64,000 nucleotides of DNA from Microlunatus phosphovorus NM-1 (GCF_000270245.1 NC_015635.1:2542001-2606000); one strand, 5' to 3'; numbered from the stretch's first letter, positions 1-8,417 are shown. A program made the numbers and translations. Notes: generated by a model not told the origin, from the letters alone.

Positions 1-1002
1 CCGATGCATGTCGACGAGGAGCTCAATGACGACGGGAGCGTCCGCAAGCCCGGCCAGGACTACTACCTGAAGCCGATGAACTGCCCGATGCACTGCCTGA
101 TCTTCCGCTCCCGTGGCCGGTCCTACCGCGAGCTGCCGCTCCGGCTGTTCGAGTTCGGATCGGTCTACCGGTACGAGATGTCCGGCGTGGTGCACGGGCT
201 GACCCGGGTCCGGGGCATGACGCAGGATGACGCGCACATCTACTGCACCGAGGAGCAGATGCAGGGCGAGCTGATCTCGCTGCTGCAGTTCGTGCTGGAC
301 CTGTTGAAGGACTACGGCCTGAACGACTTCTATCTGGAGCTCTCCACCCGTGATCCGGAGAAGTCGATCGGCTCGGACGGGGAGTGGGAGCGCGCCACTC
401 TGGCGCTCGAACAGGCCGCCGCGGCCTCCGGGCTGGACCTGGTCCTCGATCCGGGGGGCGCCGCGTTCTATGCACCCAAGATCTCCGTCCAGGCCCGCGA
501 CGCGATCGGCCGGACCTGGCAGATGTCGACGATCCAGGTCGATCTGATGCTGCCGGAGCGCTTCGGCCTGGAATACACCGCCTCCGACGGCACCCGGCGG
601 CGCCCGGTGATGATCCACCGGGCCCTGTTCGGCTCCGTGGAGCGGTTCATCGGGGTGCTCACCGAGCATTACGCCGGCGCTTTTCCGCCCTGGCTGTCCC
701 CGGTCCAGGTGGTCGGCATCCCCGTTGCGGCGGAGTTCAACGGCTATCTCACCGAGATCGCCGACAAGCTGCGGGCCGAAGGCGTGCTGGTGGAGGTCGA
801 CACCTCCGACGACCGGATGCAGAAGAAGATCCGTACCGCTCAGCAGGCCAAGGTGCCGTTCATGCTGATCGCCGGTGGCCAGGACGTCGAGGCGGGCGCG
901 GTGTCGTTCCGCTATCGCAACGGCCGTCAGGTCAACGGCGTGCCGGTGGATGAGGCCGTCCAGATCATCACCGGCGCGATTCGCGACCGGGCCCAGGTCT
1001 GA
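1..1002 (+). CDS. thrS: threonyl-tRNA synthetase, C-terminal half (5' end outside window)
   Basis: Charges tRNA-Thr with threonine in the cytoplasm. The frame is open from base 1, so the N-terminal TGS/editing domains and part of the core lie outside the window; 333 residues are visible. They hold the class II motif 2 region ([18 protein letters not shown]), the zinc-ligand region around PMNCPMHC, motif 3 ([11 protein letters not shown]), and a C-terminal anticodon-binding domain from about residue 235. The next gene starts 13 bp after the stop, and thrS followed by a HIT protein and pgsA is the order seen in mycobacteria. Identification is secure. Confidence 0.96.
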   Translation, partial: PMHVDEELNDDGSVRKPGQDYYLKPMNCPMHCLIFRSRGRSYRELPLRLFEFGSVYRYEMSGVVHGLTRVRGMTQDDAHIYCTEEQMQGELISLLQFVLDLLKDYGLNDFYLELSTRDPEKSIGSDGEWERATLALEQAAAASGLDLVLDPGGAAFYAPKISVQARDAIGRTWQMSTIQVDLMLPERFGLEYTASDGTRRRPVMIHRALFGSVERFIGVLTEHYAGAFPPWLSPVQVVGIPVAAEFNGYLTEIADKLRAEGVLVEVDTSDDRMQKKIRTAQQAKVPFMLIAGGQDVEAGAVSFRYRNGRQVNGVPVDEAVQIITGAIRDRAQV

Positions 1003-1015
1003 GGGTCAGGTTCGA

Positions 1016-1564
1016 GTGGAGGTCGAGGGCCCAGGCGAGCGGCCCGGCGCGCCGGATGCGTTCCAGCGGCTCTGGACACCGCACCGGATGGTCTACATCG
1101 CCGGAGAGAACAAACCGGCCACTCCGCAGGTCGAGCATTGCCCGTTCTGCGCCGCCCCGGAGCGTGGCGATGATCGGTCCGCGCTCATCGTGCACCGGGG
1201 CGAGCTGGCGTACGCGATCTTGAACCTCTACCCGTACTCGCCGGGTCACCTGCTGATCTGCCCGTACCGCCATGTCGCCGACCTGACCGACGCGACGGTC
1301 ACCGAGTTGACCGAGCTCGCCGTCTTGACCCAGCAGGCGATGCGGGTCACCCGGGCCGTGAGCGGCCCGGACGGCTTCAACCTGGGCATCAATCAGGGTG
1401 CCGTCGCAGGCGCGGGCATCGCCGCGCATCTGCATCAGCACGTGGTGCCACGCTGGACCGGGGATGCGAACTTCCTGCCGGTGGTCGCGCAGACCAAGGC
1501 GGTGCCGCAGCTGCTCGACCAGACCTGGGAACTGCTCGCGACCGCCTGGGCCGAGGCCGGCTGA
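1016..1564 (+). CDS. HIT family hydrolase/phosphorylase (AP4A phosphorylase-like)
   Basis: 182-residue histidine-triad protein. The active-site triad is visible as HLHQHVV around residues 138-144, and the upstream segment LNLYPYSPGHLLICPYRHV is typical of the family. By position and sequence it matches mycobacterial Rv2613c, reported as a diadenosine tetraphosphate phosphorylase, so it probably acts on dinucleoside polyphosphates. The GTG at 1016 is chosen because it lies just after the thrS stop with a GAGGG-like site upstream; an internal ATG (about 1088) would remove the conserved LWTPHRM segment. Its TGA overlaps a small duplicated start region of the next gene. Confidence 0.85.
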   Translation: MEVEGPGERPGAPDAFQRLWTPHRMVYIAGENKPATPQVEHCPFCAAPERGDDRSALIVHRGELAYAILNLYPYSPGHLLICPYRHVADLTDATVTELTELAVLTQQAMRVTRAVSGPDGFNLGINQGAVAGAGIAAHLHQHVVPRWTGDANFLPVVAQTKAVPQLLDQTWELLATAWAEAG

Positions 1565-1580
1565 TGCTGGAGAGATTCTG

Positions 1581-2183
1581 ATGCTCGAGAGATTCAGGGC
1601 CGGTGCGTCTCGACTGCTCACCCCGATCGCGTTGTTCCTCAACCGGCACGGGGTCTCGCCCGATCTGGTGACCGCGGTCGGAACCGCCGTGGTGATGCTG
1701 GCGGCCCTGATCTGCTATCCGATGGGCTGGCTGTGGCAGGGCAGCCTCGTGATCGCGGTCTTCGTGCTCGCGGACATGATCGACGGGCTGATGGCCAAGC
1801 TCAGCGGTACTGCGTCGAAATGGGGTGCCTTCCTTGATTCGAGCCTGGACCGGCTGGGGGACGGCGCGATCTTCGGTGGGCTGCTGCTCTATTTCGCGTA
1901 CGAGCGTGATGCGCCGATCTGGGCCGGGATCACCCTGGCGGCTCTGGTCATGGGGCAGCTGACCTCCTATGTCCGGGCCCGGGCGGAGAGTCTGGGATTC
2001 GAGGCGAACGGCGGTCTGGCGGCCCGAGCCGACCGGATCCTGATCGTGCTGCTGGCGACCTTTCTGGAGGGCTTGGGTGTTCCGTGGACGCTGGAGATCG
2101 CCATGACGTTCCTGGCCGTCGCCGGGCTGGTCACCGTGGCGCAACGTAGCCGCTCGGTCTATCGCCAAGCCAAGGCACCATGA
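1581..2183 (+). CDS. pgsA: phosphatidylinositol phosphate synthase (CDP-alcohol phosphotransferase)
   Basis: 200-residue integral membrane enzyme, expected to join CDP-diacylglycerol and inositol-1-phosphate as the first committed step toward phosphatidylinositol and PIMs. The CDP-alcohol phosphotransferase signature is present (DMIDGLMAKLSG, then GAFLDSSLDRLGD). The Arg usual after the DG..A segment is Lys here. Several hydrophobic helices follow. The order HIT-pgsA-acyltransferase-pimA identifies it as the PgsA1 type rather than the phosphatidylglycerophosphate type. The ATG at 1581 overlaps the TGA of a five-codon duplicate reading MLERF that begins at 1564. The stop overlaps the next start by four bases. 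Confidence 0.9.
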   Translation: MLERFRAGASRLLTPIALFLNRHGVSPDLVTAVGTAVVMLAALICYPMGWLWQGSLVIAVFVLADMIDGLMAKLSGTASKWGAFLDSSLDRLGDGAIFGGLLLYFAYERDAPIWAGITLAALVMGQLTSYVRARAESLGFEANGGLAARADRILIVLLATFLEGLGVPWTLEIAMTFLAVAGLVTVAQRSRSVYRQAKAP

Positions 2184-3106
2184 ACTCCGACTTGTCAGAT
2201 CCCACGGTCGCCCGAGCGACCACCGAGTCTGGCAACTCGGCACTCTGGAACCGCGTCGTACGCGGTGTCTATCGGGCGGGCTGGCGGACGGTGGGTGCCG
2301 TTCCGCAGGCGCTGTTGCGACCGCCCACTGCGGCCGGGGCCGCGCTGGCGGCTCGTACCCGCGGTCGGCATCTGACCAATCTGCGACTCAACCTGTCCGT
2401 TGCCTCCGGTCGGCTGGCCGATGATCGGCTGGTGGCGGCGGCGTTGCGGTCCTATCTGCGCACGCTGACCGAGGTGCTGTCGTTGCCCCGCTGGCGACCG
2501 GACCAGATCGTGTCCCGGGTCCAGGTGCCGGACGCCCCGCGACTACGGCACCGGCAGGCGGAGTCCGGGGCGATCGTGGTGCTGCCGCACAGCGGCAACT
2601 GGGATCTGGCCGGTGCCTGGGCCTGTCTCAGCGGCTTCCCGGTGACCACGGTGGTCGAGGTGCTCGATCCGGAGGCGTACGAAGACTTTCTCGACTTCCG
2701 GCGCAGCCTGGGCATGGAGCCGATCGGCCACACCGAGCCGGACGTGCTGTCACGCCTGGCCGATGCCCTCAGCCAGGGCCGGACCGTCTGTCTGTTGGGG
2801 GACCGGGATCTGACCCGGACCGGGGTCTGGGTGCGTTGGGCCGGTCGGCCGGTCCGACTGCCCGCCGGCCCGGCTCTGCTGGCCCGCCGCACCGGTGCGG
2901 CGTTGATCCCCGGTGTCTGCCAGTTCGTCGACGACACGTCGATGAGGATCGAGCTCGGCCCGGAGGTCGACCATCGACCCGGTCCGGAGGGTCTCCGGGA
3001 CATGACCCAGCAGGTGGCCGACCACTTCGCCGCTGCGATCCGCAGGCAGCCACAGGACTGGCCGATGCTGCAGCCGTTCTTCACCGGCCGGGAGATCGAC
3101 CGATGA
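2180..3106 (+). CDS. phosphatidylinositol mannoside acyltransferase (LpxL/HtrB family)
   Basis: 308-residue membrane-associated acyltransferase of the lysophospholipid/lauroyl acyltransferase superfamily. The HSGNWD motif at residues 137-142 supplies the catalytic His-Asp pair, and a later GDRDL segment matches the family's second conserved block. In mycobacteria the gene at this place (Rv2611c, PatA) acylates the mannose of PIM1/PIM2; the same role is inferred here. It overlaps pgsA by ATGA, and its TGA overlaps the ATG of pimA, so the three are translationally coupled. Confidence 0.87.
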   Translation: MNSDLSDPTVARATTESGNSALWNRVVRGVYRAGWRTVGAVPQALLRPPTAAGAALAARTRGRHLTNLRLNLSVASGRLADDRLVAAALRSYLRTLTEVLSLPRWRPDQIVSRVQVPDAPRLRHRQAESGAIVVLPHSGNWDLAGAWACLSGFPVTTVVEVLDPEAYEDFLDFRRSLGMEPIGHTEPDVLSRLADALSQGRTVCLLGDRDLTRTGVWVRWAGRPVRLPAGPALLARRTGAALIPGVCQFVDDTSMRIELGPEVDHRPGPEGLRDMTQQVADHFAAAIRRQPQDWPMLQPFFTGREIDR

Positions 3107-4608
3107 GGGGACTGCGGGTGGGGCTGGTCTGCCCCTATTCCGTCGACCGACCCGGTGGCGTGCAGAACCATGTGCTCGGCCTGGCGGGCGCGCTGCGCTA
3201 CCTCGGGCATCGCCCGGCGGTGCTGGCTCCTGGCGATCTGGGTCCAGCGGATGGGGAGTTCACGTCGGCCGGCCCAGCGCTCCCGGTCCCGTACAACGGT
3301 TCGATCGCCCGGGTCAGCTTCGGCCCGGTGACCGCAGCCCGGGTACGACGGTGGCTGCGCCAGGGCGACTTCGACCTGGTCCATCTGCACGAGCCGATCA
3401 CCCCGTCGATCGCGCTGCTGGCATTGCGTCACGCCGACGTGCCGGTGGTGGCGACCTATCACACCGCGACTCCCCGATCTCGGACGATGCAACTCGCCGG
3501 CGATGCGCTCCGCCGCCTGATCGAGAAGATCGATGCCGGTATCGCGGTCTCCGAATCGGCTCGGGATGTCGTGGTCCGTCACCTGGGTCGTGATCCGGTC
3601 GTCGTCCCGAACGGCTTCGAACACGCCTGGTTCCGACGGGAGCAGGCGGCGGCTTCGCCGGGGCCGGGCCGGTGGCGCGGTGGGGAACGGCCGCGACTGA
3701 CGTTCCTCGGCCGGCTGGACGAGCCGCGCAAAGGCCTAGCGGTGTTGTTGGACGCGCTTCCGGCGATCCGGGCCGCAATCGGCGAGGTCGAGGTCTGCCT
3801 GGCCGGACACGGGATGCCGCCTGGCGGCTCGACCGCGTTGCTCGGTGTCCGGGTGCTCGGCGGGATCGACGAGGAGCACAAGCGGACGCTGCTGGCCGGC
3901 ACGGACGTCTTCGTGGCATCGCAGGTGGCTCGGGAGAGCTTCGGCATCGTGCTGCTCGAGGCGCTCGCGGCCGGCGCGGAGGTGGTCGCCTCCGATCTCT
4001 CGGCCTTCGTGGAACTGTTGCATCGGCCCGGCGAGGTGTCGGCCGGCCAGCTGTTCCGCCGGGGTGACCCGCTGGCGCTGGCTGCGGCGGTCACCCGGGT
4101 GCTGGGCGACGGGGTCCGTCGGCAGCCGACGGCCGCCGATCATGCGGCCCGCTACGACTGGTCCGAGGTTGCGCCGAGGATCGCCCAGATCTACGCCGCC
4201 ACGGTGCACCCGGCCCCGGCGCGGAGCTCTGCTGCCGGGCCCGACCAACGGGTCAGGAGGACCTGGACACTGCTGGACGAGGCGCTGATCGACCGAGCGC
4301 GCCGGGTGCTCGAACTGACCAATCCGACGATCGATCCGGCCCTGGCCGACTCGCACCAGCTACGCGTCCACCAGGCCGCCGTGGACGCCTTGGCGGCGGC
4401 GCGCGAGGGGGTCACCCAGCGGCATCGCGAGCAGGTCGAGAGCGACCTGAGCCGCCTGCTGGTCAGAGCCGATCCGTCCGCGCTGCGGGCAGAGCACGAG
4501 CGGGCGACCCTCGCCCGGCGGCTGCACAACGACGCCGTGGCCGCCGCGGTGCGGACTCGGCGTGCCGGTGTCCCCGCCATGCGTGCCTTCGAGATGGCCG
4601 AATCCTGA
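3103..4608 (+). CDS. pimA: phosphatidylinositol alpha-mannosyltransferase PimA with C-terminal extension
   Basis: 501 residues. Residues 1-380 are a GT-B glycosyltransferase (GT4) that transfers mannose from GDP-mannose to phosphatidylinositol on the inner face of the membrane. The N-terminal PGGVQNHV loop, VHLHEP, and the nucleotide-sugar motif ESFGIVLLEALAAGAEVVAS are present. PimA proteins are usually about 375-390 residues. The extra ~118 residues (from about 384, beginning VRRTWTLLDEAL) are helical and charged, with QVESDLSRLL and LARRLHNDAV, and resemble the N-terminal part of the separate protein that follows pimA in mycobacteria (Rv2609c) and, loosely, LemA-like helices. The start is fixed by the ATGA overlap with the previous gene. 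Confidence 0.9.
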   Translation: MRGLRVGLVCPYSVDRPGGVQNHVLGLAGALRYLGHRPAVLAPGDLGPADGEFTSAGPALPVPYNGSIARVSFGPVTAARVRRWLRQGDFDLVHLHEPITPSIALLALRHADVPVVATYHTATPRSRTMQLAGDALRRLIEKIDAGIAVSESARDVVVRHLGRDPVVVPNGFEHAWFRREQAAASPGPGRWRGGERPRLTFLGRLDEPRKGLAVLLDALPAIRAAIGEVEVCLAGHGMPPGGSTALLGVRVLGGIDEEHKRTLLAGTDVFVASQVARESFGIVLLEALAAGAEVVASDLSAFVELLHRPGEVSAGQLFRRGDPLALAAAVTRVLGDGVRRQPTAADHAARYDWSEVAPRIAQIYAATVHPAPARSSAAGPDQRVRRTWTLLDEALIDRARRVLELTNPTIDPALADSHQLRVHQAAVDALAAAREGVTQRHREQVESDLSRLLVRADPSALRAEHERATLARRLHNDAVAAAVRTRRAGVPAMRAFEMAES

Positions 4609-4612
4609 CAAC

Positions 4613-4628
4613 TAACCTTGCACCCGTG
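4613..4628 (+). promoter_or_regulatory. candidate leaderless promoter of the second gene block
   Basis: TAACCT at 4613-4618 matches the actinobacterial -10 pattern TANNNT and sits 7 nt before the GTG start at 4626. No Shine-Dalgarno sequence precedes that GTG, and only 17 bp separate it from the pimA stop. This is the arrangement expected of a leaderless transcript. Confidence 0.45.
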
Positions 4629-5315
4629 GATCCGCAGACTCCGAGTTACGACGTCGATCGGATCTGGACCGTACCCAATGCCTTGAGCTTCCTGCGGCTG
4701 CTCGGTGTGCCGCTGGTGGTCTGGCTGATCCTCGGCCCACAGGCCGACGTGCTCGCGGTGGTCGTGCTGGCGCTGGCCGGGCTGACCGATTGGCTCGACG
4801 GACATCTGGCGCGGGCGTGGCACCAGCGCTCGCGGATCGGCCAGCTGCTCGATCCGGTCGCCGATCGCCTCTACATCTTGGCGATCATCGCCAGCCTGGC
4901 GCTGCGCGGCATCATCCCCTGGTGGCTGGTGATCGTGCTCGCCGCTCGGGACGTGATGATCGCGGCGTTGGTGCCGATCCTGCACACCCGGGGCTACTCC
5001 TCGCTGCCGGTGCACTTCCTCGGCAAGGCCGCGACCTTCTGTCTGTTGTACGCCTTTCCGCTGGTGCTGCTCGGCGCCGATCCCGGCTCCTGGGAACTGG
5101 TCGCTCGGGTCGCGGGCTGGGCCTTCGCGCTGTGGGGCACCGGGCTCTACTGGTGGGCAGGGCTCCTCTACGTCCGCCAGACGGTCGATCTGCTCGCCAA
5201 CACGCCTCCGGTGGCGAAGGAGCATCGCCCGATCGGGCCACCGCACGAGGGTCCGACCCCGCGGGAGGGGACGCCGCCGCACCCACGGCGGAGTCGCCAG
5301 CGAGGCGCCCGGTGA
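4626..5315 (+). CDS. CDP-alcohol phosphatidyltransferase (PgsA2/cardiolipin synthase-like)
   Basis: 229-residue membrane protein with the full CDP-alcohol phosphotransferase signature D-x2-DG-x2-AR-x8-G-x3-D-x3-D (LTDWLDGHLARAW, then IGQLLDPVADR), including the Arg that the upstream paralogue lacks. Four to five hydrophobic helices follow, and a Pro/Arg-rich cytoplasmic tail starts near residue 195. The match in position is mycobacterial Rv1822 (PgsA2), whose substrate is not firmly established; phosphatidylglycerophosphate synthase or cardiolipin synthase activity are both possible. GTG start; it overlaps the next gene by GTGA. Confidence 0.82.
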   Translation: MDPQTPSYDVDRIWTVPNALSFLRLLGVPLVVWLILGPQADVLAVVVLALAGLTDWLDGHLARAWHQRSRIGQLLDPVADRLYILAIIASLALRGIIPWWLVIVLAARDVMIAALVPILHTRGYSSLPVHFLGKAATFCLLYAFPLVLLGADPGSWELVARVAGWAFALWGTGLYWWAGLLYVRQTVDLLANTPPVAKEHRPIGPPHEGPTPREGTPPHPRRSRQRGAR

Positions 5316-6142
5316 GTGCTCCAGCTGCCGGGACGACGAATCCGCGTCGGCCCGACGCCAGCATGGATCTGCTCCGTCAGATCGTGGAGCAGCCGATCGA
5401 CCCTGACTACTACGAGTCGGCGGCACACCGTCTCGGTGATCGGCCGCCGGTCAGGCGCTGGGCGCTGGCAGCGACGGTCGCGCTGGCCGGATTGCTGTTT
5501 GCGATCGGAGCGGTGCAGACCACGCAGCGGGCGCCGCTGGCCGCGACCGAGCGGGATGAGTTGATCACCCGGATCAAGGCGGCCGAGAGCACGCTCGAGA
5601 CCCAGCGGGCCGAGATCGCGGTCCTCGACTCCGACGTCGCCCGGTTGCGAGTCACCGCCGCGAGCGGGGACAGCGCGGCCGAGGCGCGGCTGGCCGAGAT
5701 CGACCGGCTGGGTGCCTCGGTCGGCACCGTGGCAGTCACCGGTCCCGGTGTGGTGGTGGTCGTCGACGATGCACACGGCTCCGACAACGACACGCGAGAT
5801 CGGGTCCTCGATCTGGACCTGCAGATCCTGGTGAACGGTCTGTGGCAGTCGGGTGCCGAGGCGATCTCGATCAATGGTCATCGGCTTTCGGCCCTGACCG
5901 CGATCCGTGGTGCGGGCGAGGCGATCACCGTCGACTATCGCTCGCTGAATCGGCCCTATCGGGTGGAGGCGATCGGCGATCCGCGGACTCTGCCGGCTTC
6001 GTTCGCCCAGACGAGCGCCGGCGCCTGGTGGAACGACCTGGCGCGTAATCGTGGCATGACGTATTCGCTCAGCGGCGCGGACTCCTTGACCCTCAGTGCC
6101 GATCCCGGCATGGTGCTTCGATACGCCCGGGAGATCCGATGA
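5312..6142 (+). CDS. DUF881 family membrane-anchored coiled-coil protein (first of two)
   Basis: 276 residues. A Pro-rich cytoplasmic N-terminus leads into one transmembrane helix (about 45-65, ALAATVALAGLLFAIGAV), then a coiled coil (about 75-125), then the DUF881 fold with VTGPGVVVVVDD and GAEAISINGHRL. Proteins of this family flank the small basic protein gene in actinobacteria and Firmicutes; a function in envelope or division has been suggested but is not settled. The GTG at 5312 is chosen because it overlaps the previous stop as GTGA; an ATG at 5363 is the alternative. Corresponds to Rv1823 by position. Confidence 0.82.
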   Translation: MSAPAAGTTNPRRPDASMDLLRQIVEQPIDPDYYESAAHRLGDRPPVRRWALAATVALAGLLFAIGAVQTTQRAPLAATERDELITRIKAAESTLETQRAEIAVLDSDVARLRVTAASGDSAAEARLAEIDRLGASVGTVAVTGPGVVVVVDDAHGSDNDTRDRVLDLDLQILVNGLWQSGAEAISINGHRLSALTAIRGAGEAITVDYRSLNRPYRVEAIGDPRTLPASFAQTSAGAWWNDLARNRGMTYSLSGADSLTLSADPGMVLRYAREIR

Positions 6143-6170
6143 GGCGACACGAGGAAGGAATGAGACACCG

Positions 6171-6503
6171 ATGCTGCCGCTGATCGGGCTGCTGGTCGGG
6201 ATCGTGGTCGGGCTGCTGCTCGAACCCACCCTGCCGTTGGCGCTGCAGCCGTATCTGCCGATCGCCATCGTGGCCGCGCTGGATGCCCTCTTCGGTGCCT
6301 TCCGGGCCTACCTGGAAGGGGTCTTCTCGGACCGGGTCTTCGTCATCTCGTTCATCTCCAACGTGCTGATCGCGGCCCTGATCGTGTGGGTCGGAGATCA
6401 GATCGGTGTGGGTTCCCAGCTCTCCACCGCGGTCGTGGTGGTGCTGGGCATCCGGATCTTCACCAACGCTGCGGCGATCCGACGGCAGTTGTTCCATGCC
6501 TGA
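6171..6503 (+). CDS. sbp: small basic protein (DUF1290/Sbp family)
   Basis: 110-residue protein almost entirely made of transmembrane helices (LIGLLVGIVVGLLL; LPIAIVAALDALFGAF; ISNVLIAALIVWVGDQ; TAVVVVLGIRIF). This matches the DUF1290 family, named small basic protein in Bacillus, where the gene lies near ftsAZ. It is sandwiched between two DUF881 genes, a pairing conserved across phyla, so a complex of the three is plausible. A strong GAGGAAGG site lies at 6151-6158, a slightly long 12 nt from the ATG. Corresponds to Rv1824 by position. Confidence 0.85.
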   Translation: MLPLIGLLVGIVVGLLLEPTLPLALQPYLPIAIVAALDALFGAFRAYLEGVFSDRVFVISFISNVLIAALIVWVGDQIGVGSQLSTAVVVVLGIRIFTNAAAIRRQLFHA

Positions 6504-7266
6504 ACACGGCTCGGAGCCGACGCCGCGGCAACCTGCCGGCAGCCGGCTGTGGCATTCGCTGGCCCGGCCAGGTCGCGGCCAGGTGATCGCCGCGGTGATC
6601 TTGTTCGTGGTCGGGCTCGGTGGCGCCATGCAGATCCGGATCACCAACACCGACGATGCCTACACCAATGCCCGGCGTGAGGATCTGATCCAGATTCTCG
6701 ACGGCCTGGGCTCGGAGTCGCGACGGCTGGAGAGTGAGATCGCCGACCTGCAGCAGACCAGGACGACCCTGGAAGGCGGTGCCGACTCGCGCCGGGTGGC
6801 GGAGGAGGAGAGCCAGCGGCGGCTCAGCGAGTTGTCGATCCTGGCCGGCACGGTCGGCGCGAGGGGACCGGGGATTCGGATGCGGATCACCGACCCTGGC
6901 CAGAAGGTGACGGCCAGCGTGCTGGTGGACGCGGTCCAGGAGATGCGCGATGCGGGTGCCGAGGCGATCGAGTTCAATGACTCCGTTCGGGTCGTCGCCT
7001 CGACCTGGTTCAGCTCGGACGGCACCACCCTCGTGGCGGACGACAAACGACTGCAGCGGCCGATCACCATGGAGGTGATCGGCGATCCGCACAGTCTGGA
7101 AGAGGCCGCCCGATTCCGGGGCGGCTTGGTCTCTGAGATCTCCGGTCCGCGGATCGGAGGCGCTGTCTCGATCGAGCGTTTGGCTCAGGTTGAGATCACC
7201 TCCTTGCACTCGCAGGCGGAGAATCAGTACGCTCGGCCCGCGTCTGCTGCGCCCACACCCCGGTGA
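6496..7266 (+). CDS. DUF881 family membrane-anchored coiled-coil protein (second)
   Basis: 256 residues: short cytoplasmic N-terminus, one membrane helix (about 30-45, QVIAAVILFVVGLGGAM), a coiled coil (about 58-110) and a DUF881 domain with GARGPGIRMRITD and GAEAIEFNDSVRV. It is a paralogue of the gene at 5312. The ATG overlaps the stop of the small basic protein gene by 8 bp, showing tight coupling. By position it is the counterpart of Rv1825. The extracytoplasmic domain could bind envelope components; this is an inference from the family only. Confidence 0.83.
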   Translation: MPEHGSEPTPRQPAGSRLWHSLARPGRGQVIAAVILFVVGLGGAMQIRITNTDDAYTNARREDLIQILDGLGSESRRLESEIADLQQTRTTLEGGADSRRVAEEESQRRLSELSILAGTVGARGPGIRMRITDPGQKVTASVLVDAVQEMRDAGAEAIEFNDSVRVVASTWFSSDGTTLVADDKRLQRPITMEVIGDPHSLEEAARFRGGLVSEISGPRIGGAVSIERLAQVEITSLHSQAENQYARPASAAPTPR

Positions 7267-7343
7267 TCGGTTGTGCCGAGGGGACCGGTGATCAGGCGGA
7301 CGCTGTGACAATTCAGACCAGACCTGCCGATCAGGAGCGCCTC

Positions 7344-7730
7344 GTGGCCGAATTCCCCGAAGACCTGAAGTACACCGCCGAGCACGAATGGGTGCGCAGC
7401 GGCAACGGGGCCGTGGTGCGGATCGGGATCACCGAGTACGCGGCCGACCAGCTCGGCGACATCGTCTTCGTGACCGCGCCGACGGTCGGTGAAGAGGTCT
7501 CGGCCGGCGATGCCTGCGGGGAGCTGGAGTCGACCAAGAGCGTCTCCGACATCTTCTGCCCGATCTCCGGTGTCGTGTCGGCGGTCAACCCGGTGCTGGA
7601 GACCAACCCCGAGACGATCAACAGCGACCCGTACGGGGACGGCTGGCTGTTCGAGATGGAGGTCACCTCCGAGTCCGATCTGGACGACCTGCTCGACGCC
7701 GATGCCTACGCCGAAGAGGTTGAAGCGTGA
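7344..7730 (+). CDS. gcvH: glycine cleavage system H protein
   Basis: 128-residue lipoyl carrier of the glycine cleavage complex; it shuttles the aminomethyl group between the P, T and L proteins. The lipoylation site is K65 in GELESTKSVSDI, and the fold-defining segments HEWVR and GITEYAADQLGDIVFV are present. The GTG at 7344 is chosen because AGGAG at 7333-7337 lies 6 nt upstream and translation from there gives the normal family length. gcvP lies about 3.7 kb downstream in the same direction; no gcvT is visible in the window. The stop lies within a short imperfect tandem duplication (7719-7752). Confidence 0.95.
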   Translation: MAEFPEDLKYTAEHEWVRSGNGAVVRIGITEYAADQLGDIVFVTAPTVGEEVSAGDACGELESTKSVSDIFCPISGVVSAVNPVLETNPETINSDPYGDGWLFEMEVTSESDLDDLLDADAYAEEVEA

Positions 7731-7761
7731 ACCAGATTGAATCGTGAACAAAAGGCTCAGG

Positions 7762-7786
7762 GTGGGAGTCTGACCTAGACTCTCAC
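7762..7786 (+). promoter_or_regulatory. palindrome over the putative -10 of the FHA gene
   Basis: GTGGGAGTCT (7762-7771) and AGACTCTCAC (7777-7786) are 10-bp inverted arms with one mismatch and a 5-nt centre. A TAGACT hexamer at 7776-7781 could be a -10 element. An AGTCT..AGACT palindrome recurs before the second MerR gene (9716-9731), so a MerR-type operator is inferred. Confidence 0.45.
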
Positions 7787-7859
7787 TGCAGCTTTGGCAG
7801 ACACGTGAGATTCGACCCGGCGGCGACGTCGGCAGAGACCGGTGAGGAGGACGAAGGCT

Positions 7860-8405
7860 ATGCCGTACTGCAGAAACTGCGGCCATGACAACCCGGAGGG
7901 GAGCAACTTCTGCGGCCAGTGCGGTTCGGCGCTGCGCCCGAACCAGGTCTCACCGTCCAGTCCAGCATCAGCTTCGGGGCAGACGCCACCCCGGCAGGCG
8001 ACGGGAGACACCACCAAGACGATCCCTCCCGTACAGGTCGAGACTGACGTCGAGGGTTTGTCCGCCGAGGACGAGGCAGCGGTGAACGCGCTGCCGCGTG
8101 GCTCGGCGCTGCTGATTGTGCAACGCGGCCCGAGCGCCGGGAGCCGCTTCCTGTTGAACACCGACCAGGTATCGGCCGGCCGCCATCAGGACTCCGACAT
8201 CTTCCTGGACGACATCTCCGTCTCGAGACGCCATGCCACCTTCACCCGCACGGCGGAGGGCATCGTGCTCCGCGACCGGGGCAGCCTGAACGGCACCTAC
8301 GTGAACCGAGGACTGGTGGACACGACTCTGCTGAGGCACGGCGATGAGGTGCAGATCGGCAAGTTCCGGCTGATCTTCCTCGCCAGCCCGCAGGACGGCG
8401 GATAG
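7860..8405 (+). CDS. garA: FHA-domain protein with N-terminal zinc ribbon (GarA/OdhI-like)
   Basis: 181 residues. Residues 4-21 form a four-Cys zinc ribbon (C4, C7, C18, C21: YCRNCG, FCGQCG). A disordered linker contains a DTTKT segment that could be a kinase target, and residues ~90-175 are an FHA domain (SAGRHQDSDIFLD, SVSRRHATF, GSLNGTYVN) that binds phosphothreonine. In mycobacteria and corynebacteria the protein at this place switches 2-oxoglutarate dehydrogenase and glutamate metabolism on phosphorylation; the same role is inferred. The zinc ribbon is absent from mycobacterial GarA, so partner choice may differ. The ATG at 7860 follows a GAGGAGG site at 7843-7850. Confidence 0.85.
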   Translation: MPYCRNCGHDNPEGSNFCGQCGSALRPNQVSPSSPASASGQTPPRQATGDTTKTIPPVQVETDVEGLSAEDEAAVNALPRGSALLIVQRGPSAGSRFLLNTDQVSAGRHQDSDIFLDDISVSRRHATFTRTAEGIVLRDRGSLNGTYVNRGLVDTTLLRHGDEVQIGKFRLIFLASPQDGG

Positions 8406-8417
8406 GCCCCCGCCTAG

